DNA from: Apodemus sylvaticus
Lineage: Eukaryota; Chordata; Mammalia; Rodentia; Muridae
Direction of reading: 5' to 3'
Length of the DNA: 64,000 nt
Assembly: GCF_947179515.1 (NCBI RefSeq)
Contig: NC_067477.1
Coordinates: forward strand, 131,552,465 to 131,616,464
The position numbers and the translations under genes are program-made. Shown here one piece after another: positions 43,286 through 54,450 of the stretch; position 1 is the first letter of the stretch, and every line of letters starts with the position of its first letter. Under the pieces are notes generated by a model, which worked only from the letters and a program-made list of their open reading frames with translations, searched no databases and had not been told where the DNA came from.

Positions 43286-44751
43286 TTCCTTAAAAATGGA
43301 AGCAGTCCCACAATGCTCCCAATACAAAGATAAACTAATAAATAAATAAACTAATGATAAGGGAGAGCTTTTTTTAAAAGTTGGACAGTTATCACACTCA
43401 TTTCCTCGGCCAAACTCTCACTGACATTAAGAGAGAAAAATTCTGATTATTTTTTGCCCAATAATTTAATCATACACGATGGAAAAACATTGTTTTAGGA
43501 GTAGGTTTGGCAGGAATTGCTTATTACATTTCCAGATTAGATTAAAATAAAAAAAAAACAGGATTAAAAAAATTAAGACTACCTAATGGACAAATAAAAA
43601 TGATGATGGTGATGGTGATGATGGTGGTAGTGATGATTGTGATGCTCTCATCAAGCTGCACACTGAACAACTAGAGACTCACAACCCAAACTCCCCTCGC
43701 CCAGGACGCCAGTTGTCATCCAGTTGTCACAGCCGAGCCTGCTGCAGGCAGAGAGAAAAGCTTCCTCAGGTACCGCCGGTACCAGTCCCATCCCAGAGCT
43801 GTGGCCAGGCTGAAATGTGCTAACCGTGAGGTGGGCGAGGCCAATCACAGCGTATGCTCCTCTAGCTGGAAGGCTCTGAAGTCTGCTCATTTAGTAATTA
43901 AATAAACAGCCTCCACTTCAGTTCAAGCACACTTACACTTCCAGATACAGACACCAACCAGCCACACCTTCTGCCCGTGGCGTGACTCATTCTTCTTGTA
44001 ACCGCGTAAGGAGAGTTATGAAGAGACTTGACTAGAACCCACTTCCTACTCTGGGATATGGCGGGCAGGTCAGCTGTTGTGACAGCTAAGGAACTTGCTA
44101 CTTCCAGCTCCCCGTGCCCGGCCAGGCGCTCTCAGCGCGAAGGCCAGGTTTCAGGCTTGCGCAGTGCCTCTGGGGCCACATTCTTGTAACGGAGACCAGC
44201 CATGGTGCCTTTCTCATCCCCCTGAAACTGGCTGGCTGTGGAAGACCTCTTCCCTAACAGAGGTAATGGTAAGGCCAAACTGACGCCACTGTCAGGACGG
44301 TGACAGGCCAAGGCAACCGTCCAGGAGAATCCAAAGGGGGAAAGGAAAGCTAAGATACCAAGTAGGGCAGGACCATGGCAGCCCAGACCCCTGTCCCCGA
44401 GGGAAGGAGGGGACACGCTCAGCCAGGTGGGTGCTCTAAGTTCTTACAGTAACATCTGTGTCCCTGGAACAAATGAGTTTGTAAATACAGTGTTACAGAT
44501 ATTGTCACTATACACATGTGCACACACCCACGCATCCGCATGCCAGCGTGTGCACACACACAGCACAAGTAGCCTTTCTCTGAGACCTCGTCATATGGAA
44601 GGCAAGAGGATTTCAAGCTCGAGGTCAGACTGGGCTATCTAATCTCAGATTTGAGACTTTCTCCAAAACAAAACCACGGAGACAGACCTAACCAAGGAGC
44701 TGGGCTGGATTCTACAACAGAGCTAAGTCCCAACACAAAAGATACTGGCTA
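43286..44751. other. Unique DNA, moderately CpG-containing
   Basis: GATGGT repeats at 43598-43642. 43660-44200 is GC-richer with scattered CpGs. A GT/CA-rich stretch is at 44505-44560. Open frames of 62-94 codons have no domain, and no SINE was recognised. Confidence 0.45.
43598..43642. repeat. (GAT/GGT)n imperfect triplet repeat
   Basis: GATGATGGTGATGGTGATGATGGTGG and related triplets. Confidence 0.9.
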
Positions 44752-44985
44752 ATATTATTTGTTTTTATTTACTTGCTTGTTGGTTTGTTTCTTATGTGTG
44801 TGGGTGTTCTGCCTTCATGTGTGTCTGTGTACTACATGTGTGCAGTCCCCAGAAGAAGGTGTTAGATCCCCTCAGGCTGGAGTGACGGGAGGCTGTGAGT
44901 AGTCCTGTGGATGCTAAGAATCAAAGCCTGATCCTCTGGAAGCACAGCCAGAGTTCTTAACTGCAGCTATCCGTCCAGCCCCAGG
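44752..44985 (-). mobile_element. B3 SINE
   Basis: TTGTTTTTATTTACTTGCTTG tail, CCAGAAGAAGGTGTTAGATCCCC, GATCCTCTGGAAGCACAGCC, CTGCAGCTATCCGTCCAGCCCC head; antisense. Confidence 0.85.
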
Positions 44986-45540
44986 AGACTGTACCTCTAA
45001 GACTGTTGGCTAGAATAATCTTCGCTCTAGGCAAATTTTATTAGAACAATAAGTAGGGTCAGAGATTTGTTTTCAGAATACTTATGAATATTAAACAAAA
45101 ATAATAAAACATCAGTACATTATTTTTTATTTTAAAAAGTTGCTATAATTTTCATTACTCTCTAAATGCTAGGAATTATAGCCATTAATCAAGTATTTGA
45201 TAACTAAGAATTGGGGCTCCTATTGATTTCACAAATAATTGTTATAAATAGTACTGAATACAGTTATCCTGCACTAACAGCAAAGTATATCTCCTTGAAA
45301 GCTTTTTCCGCAAAATCTGTTTTATAAATATATTGCCTGTCAGTGTAACCCAAATCTAGATTTAAGACCCCACTAGGTTTGCTATCCATGTTTGCACTGA
45401 AGATCAGTAATATTTGCTCAGCATATTCATAAGATTTATTAAAAATATAGCCATTATCCAAAGCCCTTCAGGATATATGTATGAAATCAGAGAAATGTGG
45501 TGCTCAGTCAAATACTACATTAGCCATGTTACCCATGAAG
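44986..45540. other. AT-rich unique DNA
   Basis: Nothing identifiable. Confidence 0.5.
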
Positions 45541-46050
45541 AACTGCAGGGGGTGGTTCTGATGCTTGGATCGGGAATCTGTTTATTGAACCTGAATGTCC
45601 TCACCCCCTCACCTAGTTTTTGATCTATCAATAAAGATGCCAGAGGCCAATGGCTGGGTGGAAAGAAAGAGGTGGGACTTCCAGGTTCCCGCAGGCTAGG
45701 AGAGAAGAAGAGAATGGACAAACCTGGGAGAGAAAGACGGACAGACTTGGACCTACAGGGGAGAACTTTCAAAATGCAGGTGGAAAGGAAAAGCGGGCCA
45801 ACAGCATCTTGAGCAATGAGATCAATGAATTTCCCTGAAGGTACCATAGCAACTGAGCTGATTTAGAGGTGTTGAGCTGGAGTGAAGGTAAGGGCATGTT
45901 AGCCTCGGGAGGCTTAGAAGTGCCCAACCATTGAGCTAAAAAGCATATTAAAAATAAGTTAGTGTATGTGCATTTCATCCTCGGATCTGGGATCCTGGGC
46001 GGGTGTGCTCATGCGACTCTCCAGGAGCTCAAAGCAGTGTAGACAAAACT
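45541..46050. mobile_element. Possible LTR-type repeat, unclassified
   Basis: CAATAAAGATGCCAGAGGCCAATGGCTGGG at about 45628 and GGTGGGACTTCCAGG have the style of rodent retroviral LTRs. No ends, TSD or second copy found here. Confidence 0.3.
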
Positions 46051-46324
46051 AACCACAACAAAGAATGTCAGCAGGGATTCATTAGGAGTCTGTCAGGCTA
46101 AAACAACTACAAGTGGTCTTCGAATATTTGAATATCTGTTATTTGCAGATAATAGAAAATTTTCCTTTTTATCTTTACTGAAGGAATTTCAGGATGATTG
46201 AATTCATGATGAATGATCATAATTTTAAAAGCTTAGACTTAGTACTTACATTTTAAAAAGCTTTAAACCAATGAACAGATCATTATACAATTTTTAAGAT
46301 AAAGAAAATAATTATGGGGTGGGC
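46051..46324. other. AT-rich unique DNA
   Basis: Nothing identifiable. Confidence 0.5.
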
Positions 46325-46495
46325 TGTATACGTGAGTGAAGGGTTCTGCAGAGACCAGACGAGGGCATCAGATCCTCTGGAGCTGAAGTTACAGTGGTTG
46401 TAACCCTCCTGGTCTAGGTGCTGGAAGTCTAACTTGGGTCCTCTGTAAAAACACTACATAATCTTAACCACTGAGCCATCTCTCCAAGCCCCAGA
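46325..46495 (-). mobile_element. B3 SINE
   Basis: Contains GAGACCAGACGAGGGCATCAGATCC (CTCF-like, about 46353), GTGCTGGAAGTCTAACTTGGGTCC and CCACTGAGCCATCTCTCCAAGCCC. Confidence 0.9.
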
Positions 46496-46599
46496 GAGGA
46501 TCTTTAGACTAAAGCAGGAGGCAGGCTTTTCGAGGTGCAAGGCTTTCTCAGACACACCGCTAGTGTGAGCTGGAGTCAGCTTTGTGCAGAGTGGCTACA

Positions 46600-46690
46600 C
46601 TTTTCATGGCTTGAGATAAAGACTGTCTATGCAGACCACGCTGCTCTCAAATTTGAATTCCTCCTGCCTTAGTCACTGGGATTATAGCAT
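46600..46690 (-). mobile_element. B1 SINE fragment, old
   Basis: CTTGAGATAAAGACTGTCTATGCAGACC, CTCCTGCCTTAGTCACTGGGATTATAGC. Confidence 0.55.
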
Positions 46691-46900
46691 AGAATGGCTG
46701 CATGTGGAAACAACACTCATTAAGTAAAGACTCGTACGATGAACACACAATTATATGAGTTAAAGAAAAAAAAATAGCCAGATACCTACGAACACATTTA
46801 GCTTAATTTTTTTCTAAGGCAGATTAACTATTAAATCTTATTTTTGAGACACGTCCCTTAGAACTCAGCAACATGTTTCTTTTGAAAAAATCTATTGCTG

Positions 46901-47079
46901 GGCTGGAAAGATTGCTCAGCGGTTAAGAGCACTGACTGTTCTTCTAGAGGTCCTGAGTTCGAATCCCAGCAACCACATGGTGGCTCACAACCATCTATTA
47001 TAAGATCTGATGCCCTCTTATGGTGTGTCTGAAGACAGCTACAGTGTCCTTACATATAATAATAAATAAATAAATCTTC
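46901..47079 (+). mobile_element. B2 SINE with 16-bp TSD and intact box B
   Basis: Exact TSD AAAAAATCTATTGCTG at 46885-46900 and 47080-47095. The RNA polymerase III box B GTTCGAATCC at 46957-46966 is intact. Head GGGCTGGAAAGATTGCTCAGCGG, tail AATAAATAAATAAATC. A young B2. Confidence 0.98.
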
Positions 47080-47163
47080 AAAAAATCTATTGCTGATAGA
47101 TACAGGCTTCAGTTCTACCAGGAAGCTCAATTTTCAAGCTTTTCTATGGTGGCATCCCTAAAT

Positions 47164-47281
47164 CATGTAGAGAGATAGAGAAAGGAAGAGGGAGGGGGAA
47201 GGAGAGAGGTAAGAAACGAGGGAGGGAGGAAAGGAGGGAGGGAGAGAAAGAGGGAGAAAGGGAGGGAGGGAGGGAGGGAGG

Positions 47282-47346
<65 letters not shown>

Positions 47347-47348
47347 AA
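47164..47348. repeat. (GGGA)n-(GA)n polypurine tract
   Basis: 47218-47348 is 131 bases of uninterrupted purine on the plus strand: GGGA units, then about 30 GA units. Open frames across it on the minus strand are Ser/Leu/Pro artefacts. Confidence 0.97.
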
Positions 47349-48164
47349 CACTCACTACCACTACTTCCAAGGTGACACGAGGTATTTCACTTGTCTGAAT
47401 CTTTGAGAATCCAAGGTCAGGTAATAGAGAAGTATTCAAAGGAACCAGGCGATAGAAACAAATCATCTTGTATCTCCGTTCTAGTGTCTCTGTATCCTTA
47501 GGCAAGTGAACACAAACTCAAATTAGCTTGGGTTAATGAAGACAGTCAGCTTAACAGGCTCAAAAAGCATTCAATGTGTATCAATTGCAGAGCTGTTTAA
47601 TGTGATTAGCAAGCACATCTACGTAGTTCTACTTGATTAGTACCTTGTAAGGGACATAGAGACTCATCATCAAAATATCTCCTGACACAGGCAGCACAGC
47701 TCAACTCCCCATAAAGCCTTCCCATCTGTTCATGAAAACACACTGCTAGGAACTAATATCCTGTCACAATAAAAGCACCATATATCTAGGAATACAAAGA
47801 AAATTCCCCAGTCTGAAGCACTCCAATGTCAGTATTACACCAAGGGCAAAGAGTGGAAACTTCCCTCTGCAACTCGGAGTAAGAACAGGATGTCGCACTA
47901 GCCACTTATAGTTGACATTGTACTGGAAGTCCCAACAGAGGCAATTAGGCAAGAGAAAGATTCAGGAAGTGTCTAGATTGCAAAGAAAGAAATAAAACTA
48001 CCTTGCTGAGGATGTCATGAATACAATAGCAGAGAAAAACCCAAGAACCCTTTGGAAGCTGTGAGAACCAACATGGAAATTCAGCTAGGCTAGAGGATAT
48101 AAGATCAATATAAAGCAATCAGGATTACCACACCCTAGCAATGGCACTCTCAGGATGAAATCAA
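47349..48164. other. Unique non-coding DNA
   Basis: Nothing identifiable. Confidence 0.5.
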
Positions 48165-48335
48165 TACCAGCTGGGTGTGATGGAACACAACTTTAAGCCT
48201 GGCACTTGAGAGCAGAGGCAGGTGGATCTCTATGAGTTCAAAGCCGGCTTGGTCTACACAGTGAAGTCCAGGCCAGCTATAGCCACATAGTGATACTCTG
48301 TCTTAAAACAAAAACAAACAAAAAAAAAAAAAAAA
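48165..48335 (+). mobile_element. B1 SINE, divergent
   Basis: CAGCTGGGTGTGATGGAACACAACTTTAAGCC to ACTCTGTCTTAAAACAAAAAC, long A-tail to 48337. Confidence 0.88.
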
Positions 48336-48455
48336 AAAGAGGGGGTGGGTATTCCATTTAAGAAAGCATCAAAAGTAACAACATACTAGGAATGAATTAA
48401 ACCAAGGAAAGTGCACACAGAAAGGTAGAAATCTCTGTTCTAAGAAATAAATGGA

Positions 48456-48595
48456 GCAGAGCAGTGGTGGTGCACACCTTTAATCCCAGCACTTGGGAGG
48501 CAGAGGCAGGCAGATTTCTGAGTTTGAGGCCAGCCTGATCTACAGAGTGAGTTCCAGGACAGCCAGGACTACACAGAGAAAAAAAAAAGGAAAAA
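48456..48595 (+). mobile_element. B1 SINE
   Basis: GCAGTGGTGGTGCACACCTTTAATCCC to CTACACAGAGAAAAAAAAAAGG; the CCCTGTCTC end is replaced by A. Confidence 0.95.
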
Positions 48596-48734
48596 GAAAC
48601 AAATAGACTGGTGGTAGCCCATGTTTATAGATTGGAACATTTAGTGCTGTTAACACAGTAACGCCATCTTCATTGATTTAGAGATTTGATGAGATCAATA
48701 CTGGGCCAAACTTTTACCTACCAGCCCCTGCATG

Positions 48735-49060
48735 TGGTGGAGTGCTCCTGAGTACTCTCATGGCTCCTGACGCTGAGTCAAGGGAGAGAGGACTAAGTTC
48801 AAAGCTAGCCTGGGCTACACAGGAAGTTCAAGTCCATCCTAGGCTAGTTGGTTTTTCACAAAGAAAAATCCTAATTGTCTTTCAAGAAGAGAAAATGATA
48901 CAGAGAGCCGGTGAGGCTGCTCGGTGGGTACAGGACAGCCTGTGTTCCACGCCAAGATCCCACAGCAGAAAGAGAACTGTGTCCTGAGGGTCACCCACAC
49001 TCGCACACATGTATCCCTCTCATGCACAACATCAACAAACTAAATTTAAAACACAAAAGG
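48735..49060 (+). mobile_element. Old B1-like plus B4-like SINEs
   Basis: TCAAAGCTAGCCTGGGCTACACAGG (B1 part) and GAGCCGGTGAGGCTGCTCGGTGGG with CACACTCGCACACATGTATCC (B4 part). Confidence 0.5.
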
Positions 49061-49124
49061 GCGCAACTCTAAAGTTTATAGAGAAATGCAAGAGACCAAG
49101 AACAGCCAAAATTCTTGAAAAGAT

Positions 49125-49310
49125 TCTCTCTTTTTTAAAGGATTATTTTATGTAAATGAGTGCTCTATCTGCATATATACCTACATGCTAGAGGGGACGT
49201 CAGACCACACTACAGGTGGTGGTGAGCCACCATGTGGTTGCTGGGGATCGAACTCAGGACCTCTGGAAGAGCAGTGTTCTAACCACTGCGCCACCTCTCC
49301 AGCCCCTTGA
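49125..49310 (-). mobile_element. B3/B2-type SINE
   Basis: TTTAAAGGATTATTTTATG tail, GTGGTGAGCCACCATGTGGTTGCTGGGGATCGAACTCAGGACC, CCACTGCGCCACCTCTCCAGCCCC. Confidence 0.92.
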
Positions 49311-49612
49311 AAAGATACTTATTTCTTGACTTCTAAACTTTTTAAAAGTTGTTATCTTCTGTATGTTTCTGTTGTAGTAGTAACTGGGAAGGATGTATTT
49401 CAACAACCGTAAAAGAAACACTTGGCTTGGATCTGAATTTTGAATTTGAAACTGGGAATATTACTTTTCCCAATGGAAGTGAAATTATCCGGGCAACTGG
49501 CTCACACAAGAGGAAAGCAGACTCCCACAGGAATGACAAGCAAGACATAGACAAAAGTGTGTATTTTCTCACTCATTGTATATTAGTATAAAGAAATCAA
49601 TCTGTCACTATG
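49311..49612. other. Unique non-coding DNA
   Basis: An 80-codon plus open frame (49349-49591) has no domain. Nothing else. Confidence 0.5.
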
Positions 49613-49617
49613 TTTCC

Positions 49618-50006
49618 AGCACTGGCTGGTTTTGTCAACTTGACACAAGCTAGAGTCATCAGAAAGGAAGGAACCTCAATTGATGAGATTCCCTCCATGA
49701 GATCCAGCTATAAGGCATTTTCTCAATCAGTGATCAATAGGGGAGGGCCCACCCATTGTGGGCAGGGCCGTCCCTGGGCTGGAGGGCCTGGGTTCCAAAG
49801 GAAAGCAGGCCAAACAAGCTTGGTGAGCAAGCCAGTAAGCAGCATCCTCCACCGCCCCTGCATCAGCTCCTGCCTCCAGGTTCCTGCCCTGTCCCGACTT
49901 TGATGATAAACAGTGCTGTGGCAGTGTTAGCCCAATAAATACCCTTTCCTCTCCAGCTTGCTTTTTGATCCTGGTGTTCTAACCATAGCAACAGAAACTC
50001 TTAACA
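49618..50006 (+). mobile_element. Solo LTR, same family as 4688
   Basis: Exact 5-bp TSD TTTCC at 49613-49617 and 50007-50011. Starts AGCACTGGCTGG (TG mutated) and ends CTTAACA; CAATAAATACCC at about 49934. The TATA-like site is mutated (GTTCCAAAGGAAAGC). Confidence 0.83.
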
Positions 50007-50331
50007 TTTCCTTTCTTACAAAACAGATAAGCACTTTGACATTCATACCCTGCAAATGCCTCTATTCGGTTATGGGTAGAATTGTAGGCACTGAAAACAA
50101 TACCAAAAATTGAAGTCTATACAAAAGAAATCTCTCTATATGGCAACATTATGGGGAGTTGTAGTTTTAATGAAGCCCGCATGAGAGGACATGTAGTCAT
50201 TGCTTGTAGGTGACCTTAAAATAGCATTCTCCATGGCTTTTACCCACTAAATGTTGCTTATTCTTTGACCTGGATTCATGGTGATATTTTTAAATACCCA
50301 CCAGAGCTACTAAATAAAATTTGAGCATAAG
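50007..50331. other. Unique non-coding DNA
   Basis: Nothing identifiable. Confidence 0.5.
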
Positions 50332-50440
50332 AACTGGTGTGGTGGTGTGTGTCTATAAATCCCACCATCAGGAGCATTGCTCTACAGTTAAGGCTAGCCT
50401 GGGTTACACTCAAGACTCTGTCTTGAAAACAAAAACACAA
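50332..50440 (+). mobile_element. B1 SINE, internally shortened
   Basis: CTGGTGTGGTGGTGTGTGTCTATAAATCCC to GACTCTGTCTTGAAAAC. Confidence 0.7.
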
Positions 50441-50540
50441 TAAAATAAAGTGCACTATAAACACAGATTATCACATTCCATTCCCTAAACAGGCCATTAA
50501 GCCTACACAAAAGGCCAAAAGCTAAAGTGTACTTCTGGGA

Positions 50541-50630
50541 AATGTAGTTTAGCAGAAGTGCTCTTGACCAACATGCTTGAGGTCCTAGGTTCAATCCCCA
50601 GTAGGAGAAACAGGGGTTAAAGTGTTCCCT
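50541..50630 (+). mobile_element. ID-type SINE
   Basis: GTAGTTTAGCAGAAGTGCTCTTGACC and GAGGTCCTAGGTTCAATCCCCAGTAGG. Confidence 0.6.
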
Positions 50631-51044
50631 AGGAATGGCTGAGAGAACTGGAAAATCTAAAAGTATAAGGAGTTGTCACCTAGTGGTGACATACTGTGAA
50701 GTGTCATACTCAAGGAAGGTTCCACAACATACAGGAACAGTAAAGCACTAATTTTCTTTCTGGAAAAAACAAAACAAAACAAAAAACCCAAAAAACGTTG
50801 TGCCCGTTCCCATGGGTGCAGATGGGTTCTTGAAAGGCAGGAAGCAAACACCATCTGAATGCTTGCTGAACAAACGGAGCAGTGTATGCACCTTTCCGTG
50901 ACCAAATGGAGCCTGTCCAGAGTTCTTGGTTAAAGCTTCCTGCTCAGCCGAGGCTCTCCTAAGCAATGCAATGAGGTAACCTACTGCCTGTAGCACACAT
51001 GTACACACACACCACACAGGCATGCATTTTTTTTTTTGAAAATT
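50631..51044. other. Unique non-coding DNA
   Basis: A (CAAAA)n stretch lies at 50766-50795. Otherwise nothing identified. Confidence 0.5.
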
Positions 51045-51125
51045 CTACTGAAAGGCTAGAAGGGTGGCTCTGTGCTGAGAGTGTCTGCTTAGCATGCATA
51101 AGGTCATTTTCCAACACTGGGGGTG
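51045..51125 (+). mobile_element. ID-type SINE, old
   Basis: GAAGGGTGGCTCTGTGCTGAGAGTGTCTGCTTAGCATGCATAAGG. Confidence 0.55.
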
Positions 51126-51259
51126 ACAGTGGGATAAGAGATCACAAGACAGAAAAAAAACAAAACATCTCTCTCTCTTTTAAAAAACTTTGTATGATAA
51201 TTTACTAATCTAAGGAAACAAAAATCTTCCAACAAAACATCTTTTAAAAGTATGACTTC

Positions 51260-51659
51260 TGTCTTAGTCAGGGTTTCTATTCCTGTACAAACATCATGAT
51301 CAAGAAGCAAGATGGGGAGGAAAGGGTTTATTGAGCTTACACTTCCATGCTGCTGTTCATCATCAAAGGAAGTCAGGACTAAAACCAAGCAAGTCAGGAA
51401 GCAGGAGCTGATACAGAAGCCATGGAGGGATGTTTCTTACTGGCTTGTTTCCCCTGGCTTGCTCATCCTGCTCTCTTATAGAGCCCAAAACTACCACCCC
51501 AGAGATGGTACCACCCACAAGGGGCCCTCCTCCCCTTGATCACTAACTGAGAAACTGCCCCACAGCTGGATCTCATGGAGGCACTTCCCCACCTGAAGCT
51601 CCTTTCACTGTGATAACTCCAGCGTGTATCAAGTTGACACACAAAAATCAGCCCATACA
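51260..51659 (-). mobile_element. Solo LTR, same family as 4688, antisense
   Basis: Plus strand reads TGTCTTAGTCAGGG ... CCCATACA. Exact 5-bp TSD ACTTC at 51255-51259 and 51660-51664. Reversed poly(A) signal GGGTTTATTGAGC and reversed TATA CTCTTATAGAGCCC are present. Confidence 0.85.
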
Positions 51660-51664
51660 ACTTC

Positions 51665-51850
51665 CTTCCTGTGTACATTGTGGCACATGCCTGTGATCTG
51701 AGCATTTGGGAGGTAGAGACCTGAAAATCACTAGTTCAAGACCAGCTTGGGCCCGGGAGGCAAAGACAGAGAGATCTTTGTGAATTCAAAGCCAGCCTGG
51801 TCTACACAATGAGTTCCAGGATAGCCAGGTCTATATAATGAGGAGAGAGA
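51665..51850 (+). mobile_element. Two truncated B1 SINEs
   Basis: GTGGCACATGCCTGTGATCTGAGC to CAAGACCAGCTTGGGC, then GGAGGCAAAGACAGAGAGATC to CAGGTCTATATAATGAGG. Confidence 0.75.
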
Positions 51851-52064
51851 GAGGAGGAGGACTGGGGGAAGAGAGAGAACACAAGATGACTACGATATGC
51901 AGAATCCTATTTTATAAATTACAAACAAAACAAAATAAAAATCTGAGTTCCCTAAAGGACTGCACAATTTCAAAATTTTAAGGCCTCTAAAAACAATAAC
52001 TGTTTTTATTTAGAACTAAAAGTGAGGAAGGAATCTCTAAAGCATTGAAGAAAACTGTTTTAGA

Positions 52065-52101
52065 GTATGTATGTATGTATGTATGTATGTATGTATGTAT
52101 G
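52065..52101. repeat. (GTAT)n microsatellite, 9 units
   Basis: Uninterrupted tetranucleotide in the tail region of the adjoining B3. Confidence 0.97.
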
Positions 52102-52265
52102 CTGTGCACAATATGTATGTGTGGCTAGTACCCTTGAAGGCCAGAAGTGATCCCCTGAAGTGAAAGTTAGGAAGGTTTATGGGCCACTTGAGATGGTAGG
52201 GAACTGAACCCAGGTCACTGATAAGAACAGCCAGGGGTCTTGACTGATGAGCCATCTCTCTAGCC
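52102..52265 (-). mobile_element. B3 SINE
   Basis: GGCCAGAAGTGATCCCCTGAAG, GGGAACTGAACCCAGGTCACTG, TGATGAGCCATCTCTCTAGCC. Confidence 0.82.
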
Positions 52266-52756
52266 ACTAAAAGAATCAGCATTCTGGAATCAACTTTTTG
52301 TTGCCTATCCTAACCTGATAGAATTAAAACCATTCCTGACTCACAACCCAGTGGAGCAGACTTAGCTGTTCCTAGGGTCTGGGTAGGGTAGATGGTGTAG
52401 AACCTGGGGTGAGGTAGACCAGAAGGCCGCCCACATCTGTCCTGATTTCCTGTAATCCTGTAGATACTTACTGCAGGTTTGATTGGGAGATCTGTCTGCT
52501 GTGTTACACAAGGAACATATACCTATGTCAGACCAGAGGGGCTGCTTTTCCACTGTGTGTTAAGTTGAAGCTATATAACAGAACTAGAAGTTTTCAGTTA
52601 GGTTTTTGTTTTCATGTCTATAAAGGGAAACAAGCTTCTTCTAGAAGATATCTTCTAGAAACTAAGACAATTCTTCTCACATCCACATTCAGATCCATCC
52701 CATTTCCACTCTGCAGGGTCACAAGGGATGTAAGCAAGACACACACCCAAAGATTT
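52266..52756. other. Unique non-coding DNA
   Basis: Nothing identifiable. Confidence 0.5.
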
Positions 52757-52945
52757 AAAAGGGCTGGCACGATGGCTCAGCAGGTAAAGGCGATTGTTTT
52801 CAAGCCAGGTGGACTGAGTTCAATCCCCAGAAATCACCTGGTGGGTGCAGAGAACAGACTCCGGTAAGTTGTCCTCTGACCCTGACATATACACACATGC
52901 ATGCACATGCACACGTGTATTACAAACACATAAAATTAATAAGTT
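52757..52945 (+). mobile_element. B4/B3-type SINE
   Basis: GGGCTGGCACGATGGCTCAGCAGG, GAGTTCAATCCCCAGAAATCACC, GTTGTCCTCTGACCCTGACATATACACACATGC. Confidence 0.85.
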
Positions 52946-53127
52946 ACTTAAAAAAGATTATTTTGACATACTGACAACCACTATGAATGAATAGATTTTA
53001 ACATTTTAAAATAAGAATTCACAAATGTGCAATTACATGTAACCCCAAGAACAAACAGAAGTGTGTAAACCAGCAACTCAACAACAGTAATAAAAAAATT
53101 AAGAAAGAAAGAAACTTGGGGGATATC

Positions 53128-53275
53128 TGGGCATGGTTGGCACATGCCTTTAATCTCATCATTTGGGAGGCAGAGATGGGTTGAATCTCTGAGTTCAAGG
53201 CCAGCCTGGTCTACAGAGCAATTCCAGGATAGCCAGGGATACACTGAGAAACCCTGTCTCAAGTAAAAATAGAGA
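53128..53275 (+). mobile_element. B1 SINE
   Basis: TCTGGGCATGGTTGGCACATGCC to GAGAAACCCTGTCTCAAG. Confidence 0.9.
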
Positions 53276-53507
53276 ATTTATTGAGTTATCTGCTCAGTTT
53301 TACATATGCTCTCTAATTTTGTTTCCCTATCTTCCTACTCTCTTGTTTCGGAGAATACAAATCAAATTATGTGTAAGAGGAAGGGGTCATATATGCTCAA
53401 ACAAAGTAAGTTCAAAATAAAGACTCCAGGATCCTTCCCTCTTCAGTGTTCTGAGGATATCCAACTTCCTGGGGTTGGGGTGGGGCCTCATGAGAGCATC
53501 TCTGCCA

Positions 53508-53603
53508 CAAAGACCCAAGCGTGAAGATTGATGAAGTACACCTCAGAAGTGTGAAGACTATCAAAGACCCAAGTGTGAAGACTGATGAAGTACACCTCAG
53601 AAG
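53508..53603. repeat. 54-bp imperfect tandem duplication
   Basis: CAAAGACCCAAG(C/T)GTGAAG and GATGAAGTACACCTCAGAAG recur with a 54-base period; the second copy is partial. Confidence 0.88.
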
Positions 53604-53658
53604 GAGACTCCACCTAAGCAATTGCAAATTGCCATTTATTTATTTTTAAAATTTCTGT

Positions 53659-53754
<96 letters not shown>

Positions 53755-53774
53755 AGGGAGGGAGGGAGAGAGAG
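53659..53774. repeat. (GT)n-(GA)n-(GGGA)n compound microsatellite
   Basis: GT to 53696, then 79 bases of pure purine to 53774. It lies at the tail side of an antisense B3. Confidence 0.97.
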
Positions 53775-53779
53775 TGTAA

Positions 53780-53935
53780 AAGTGGTGTGCAGAAGCTCAC
53801 AGAGACCAGAAGAGGGCATCAGATGCCAGGGTCTGGAGTTTTAGACAGTTGGGTGCCAACATGTGGGTGCTGGGAACTAACTCCAGTCTTCTGCAAGAAC
53901 AGGAAGTGCTCTTAAGCACGTCCTAGGGTTTTGTT
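53780..53935 (-). mobile_element. B3 SINE
   Basis: GAGACCAGAAGAGGGCATCAGATG (CTCF-like motif at about 53804), GTGGGTGCTGGGAACTAACTCCAG; the head is damaged. Confidence 0.87.
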
Positions 53936-53944
53936 TTTTTCTAA

Positions 53945-54075
53945 AGCAGCTGGATGCTGTAACACATATCTGTAATTCTAGCACTTGGGAGGCAGAGGCA
54001 GGAGGAGTGTCACGAGTTTACGGTCAGCTTTACACAGCAGAGACCCTTGTCGCTAAACAAGCAAACAACACAACA
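53945..54075 (+). mobile_element. B1 SINE
   Basis: GCAGCTGGATGCTGTAACACATATCTGTAATTC, GGCAGAGGCAGGAGGAG, AGACCCTTGTCGCTAAACAAGC. Confidence 0.82.
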
Positions 54076-54450
54076 CAACACAACACCAAAATAAGAAAAT
54101 ACATTAAATGAAACAGAATTAGTAACATTCAGAGAAAGCTGCAAAAAAAGTCAGTTCCTAAGAAGCTCCAGCATCCTAAAGAACAAAACGACTCTGTTGT
54201 ATTTTCTCATTTACAAATAGACCAGTTTATCATGTCTCATCCCCTTGTTTACAAACGGTAGCTCGACCAATGTTAGCAACATCCAAGATGCTTCTTAATG
54301 AAAGCCAGGCCCCACAAACAGTCCAGCATCATCAACTGCTACCTAAAAGCAACTCAGAGCTCGAGTAGCTTCCCACATGCATGTCCATACATGTCTGTCT
54401 CCTCGTCTCTTCACACCAGTTTCTGCTGTACATCAGCCCATCTGTTATAG
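54076..54450. other. Unique DNA downstream of Kcng3
   Basis: No repeat apart from (CAACA)n at 54066-54085. Could belong to a longer Kcng3 3' UTR. Confidence 0.4.

Noticed and set aside
46901..47079. tRNA gene suggested by an intact box B
   Set aside because: The tRNA-like head belongs to a B2 SINE with TSDs; no cloverleaf anticodon arm or acceptor stem.
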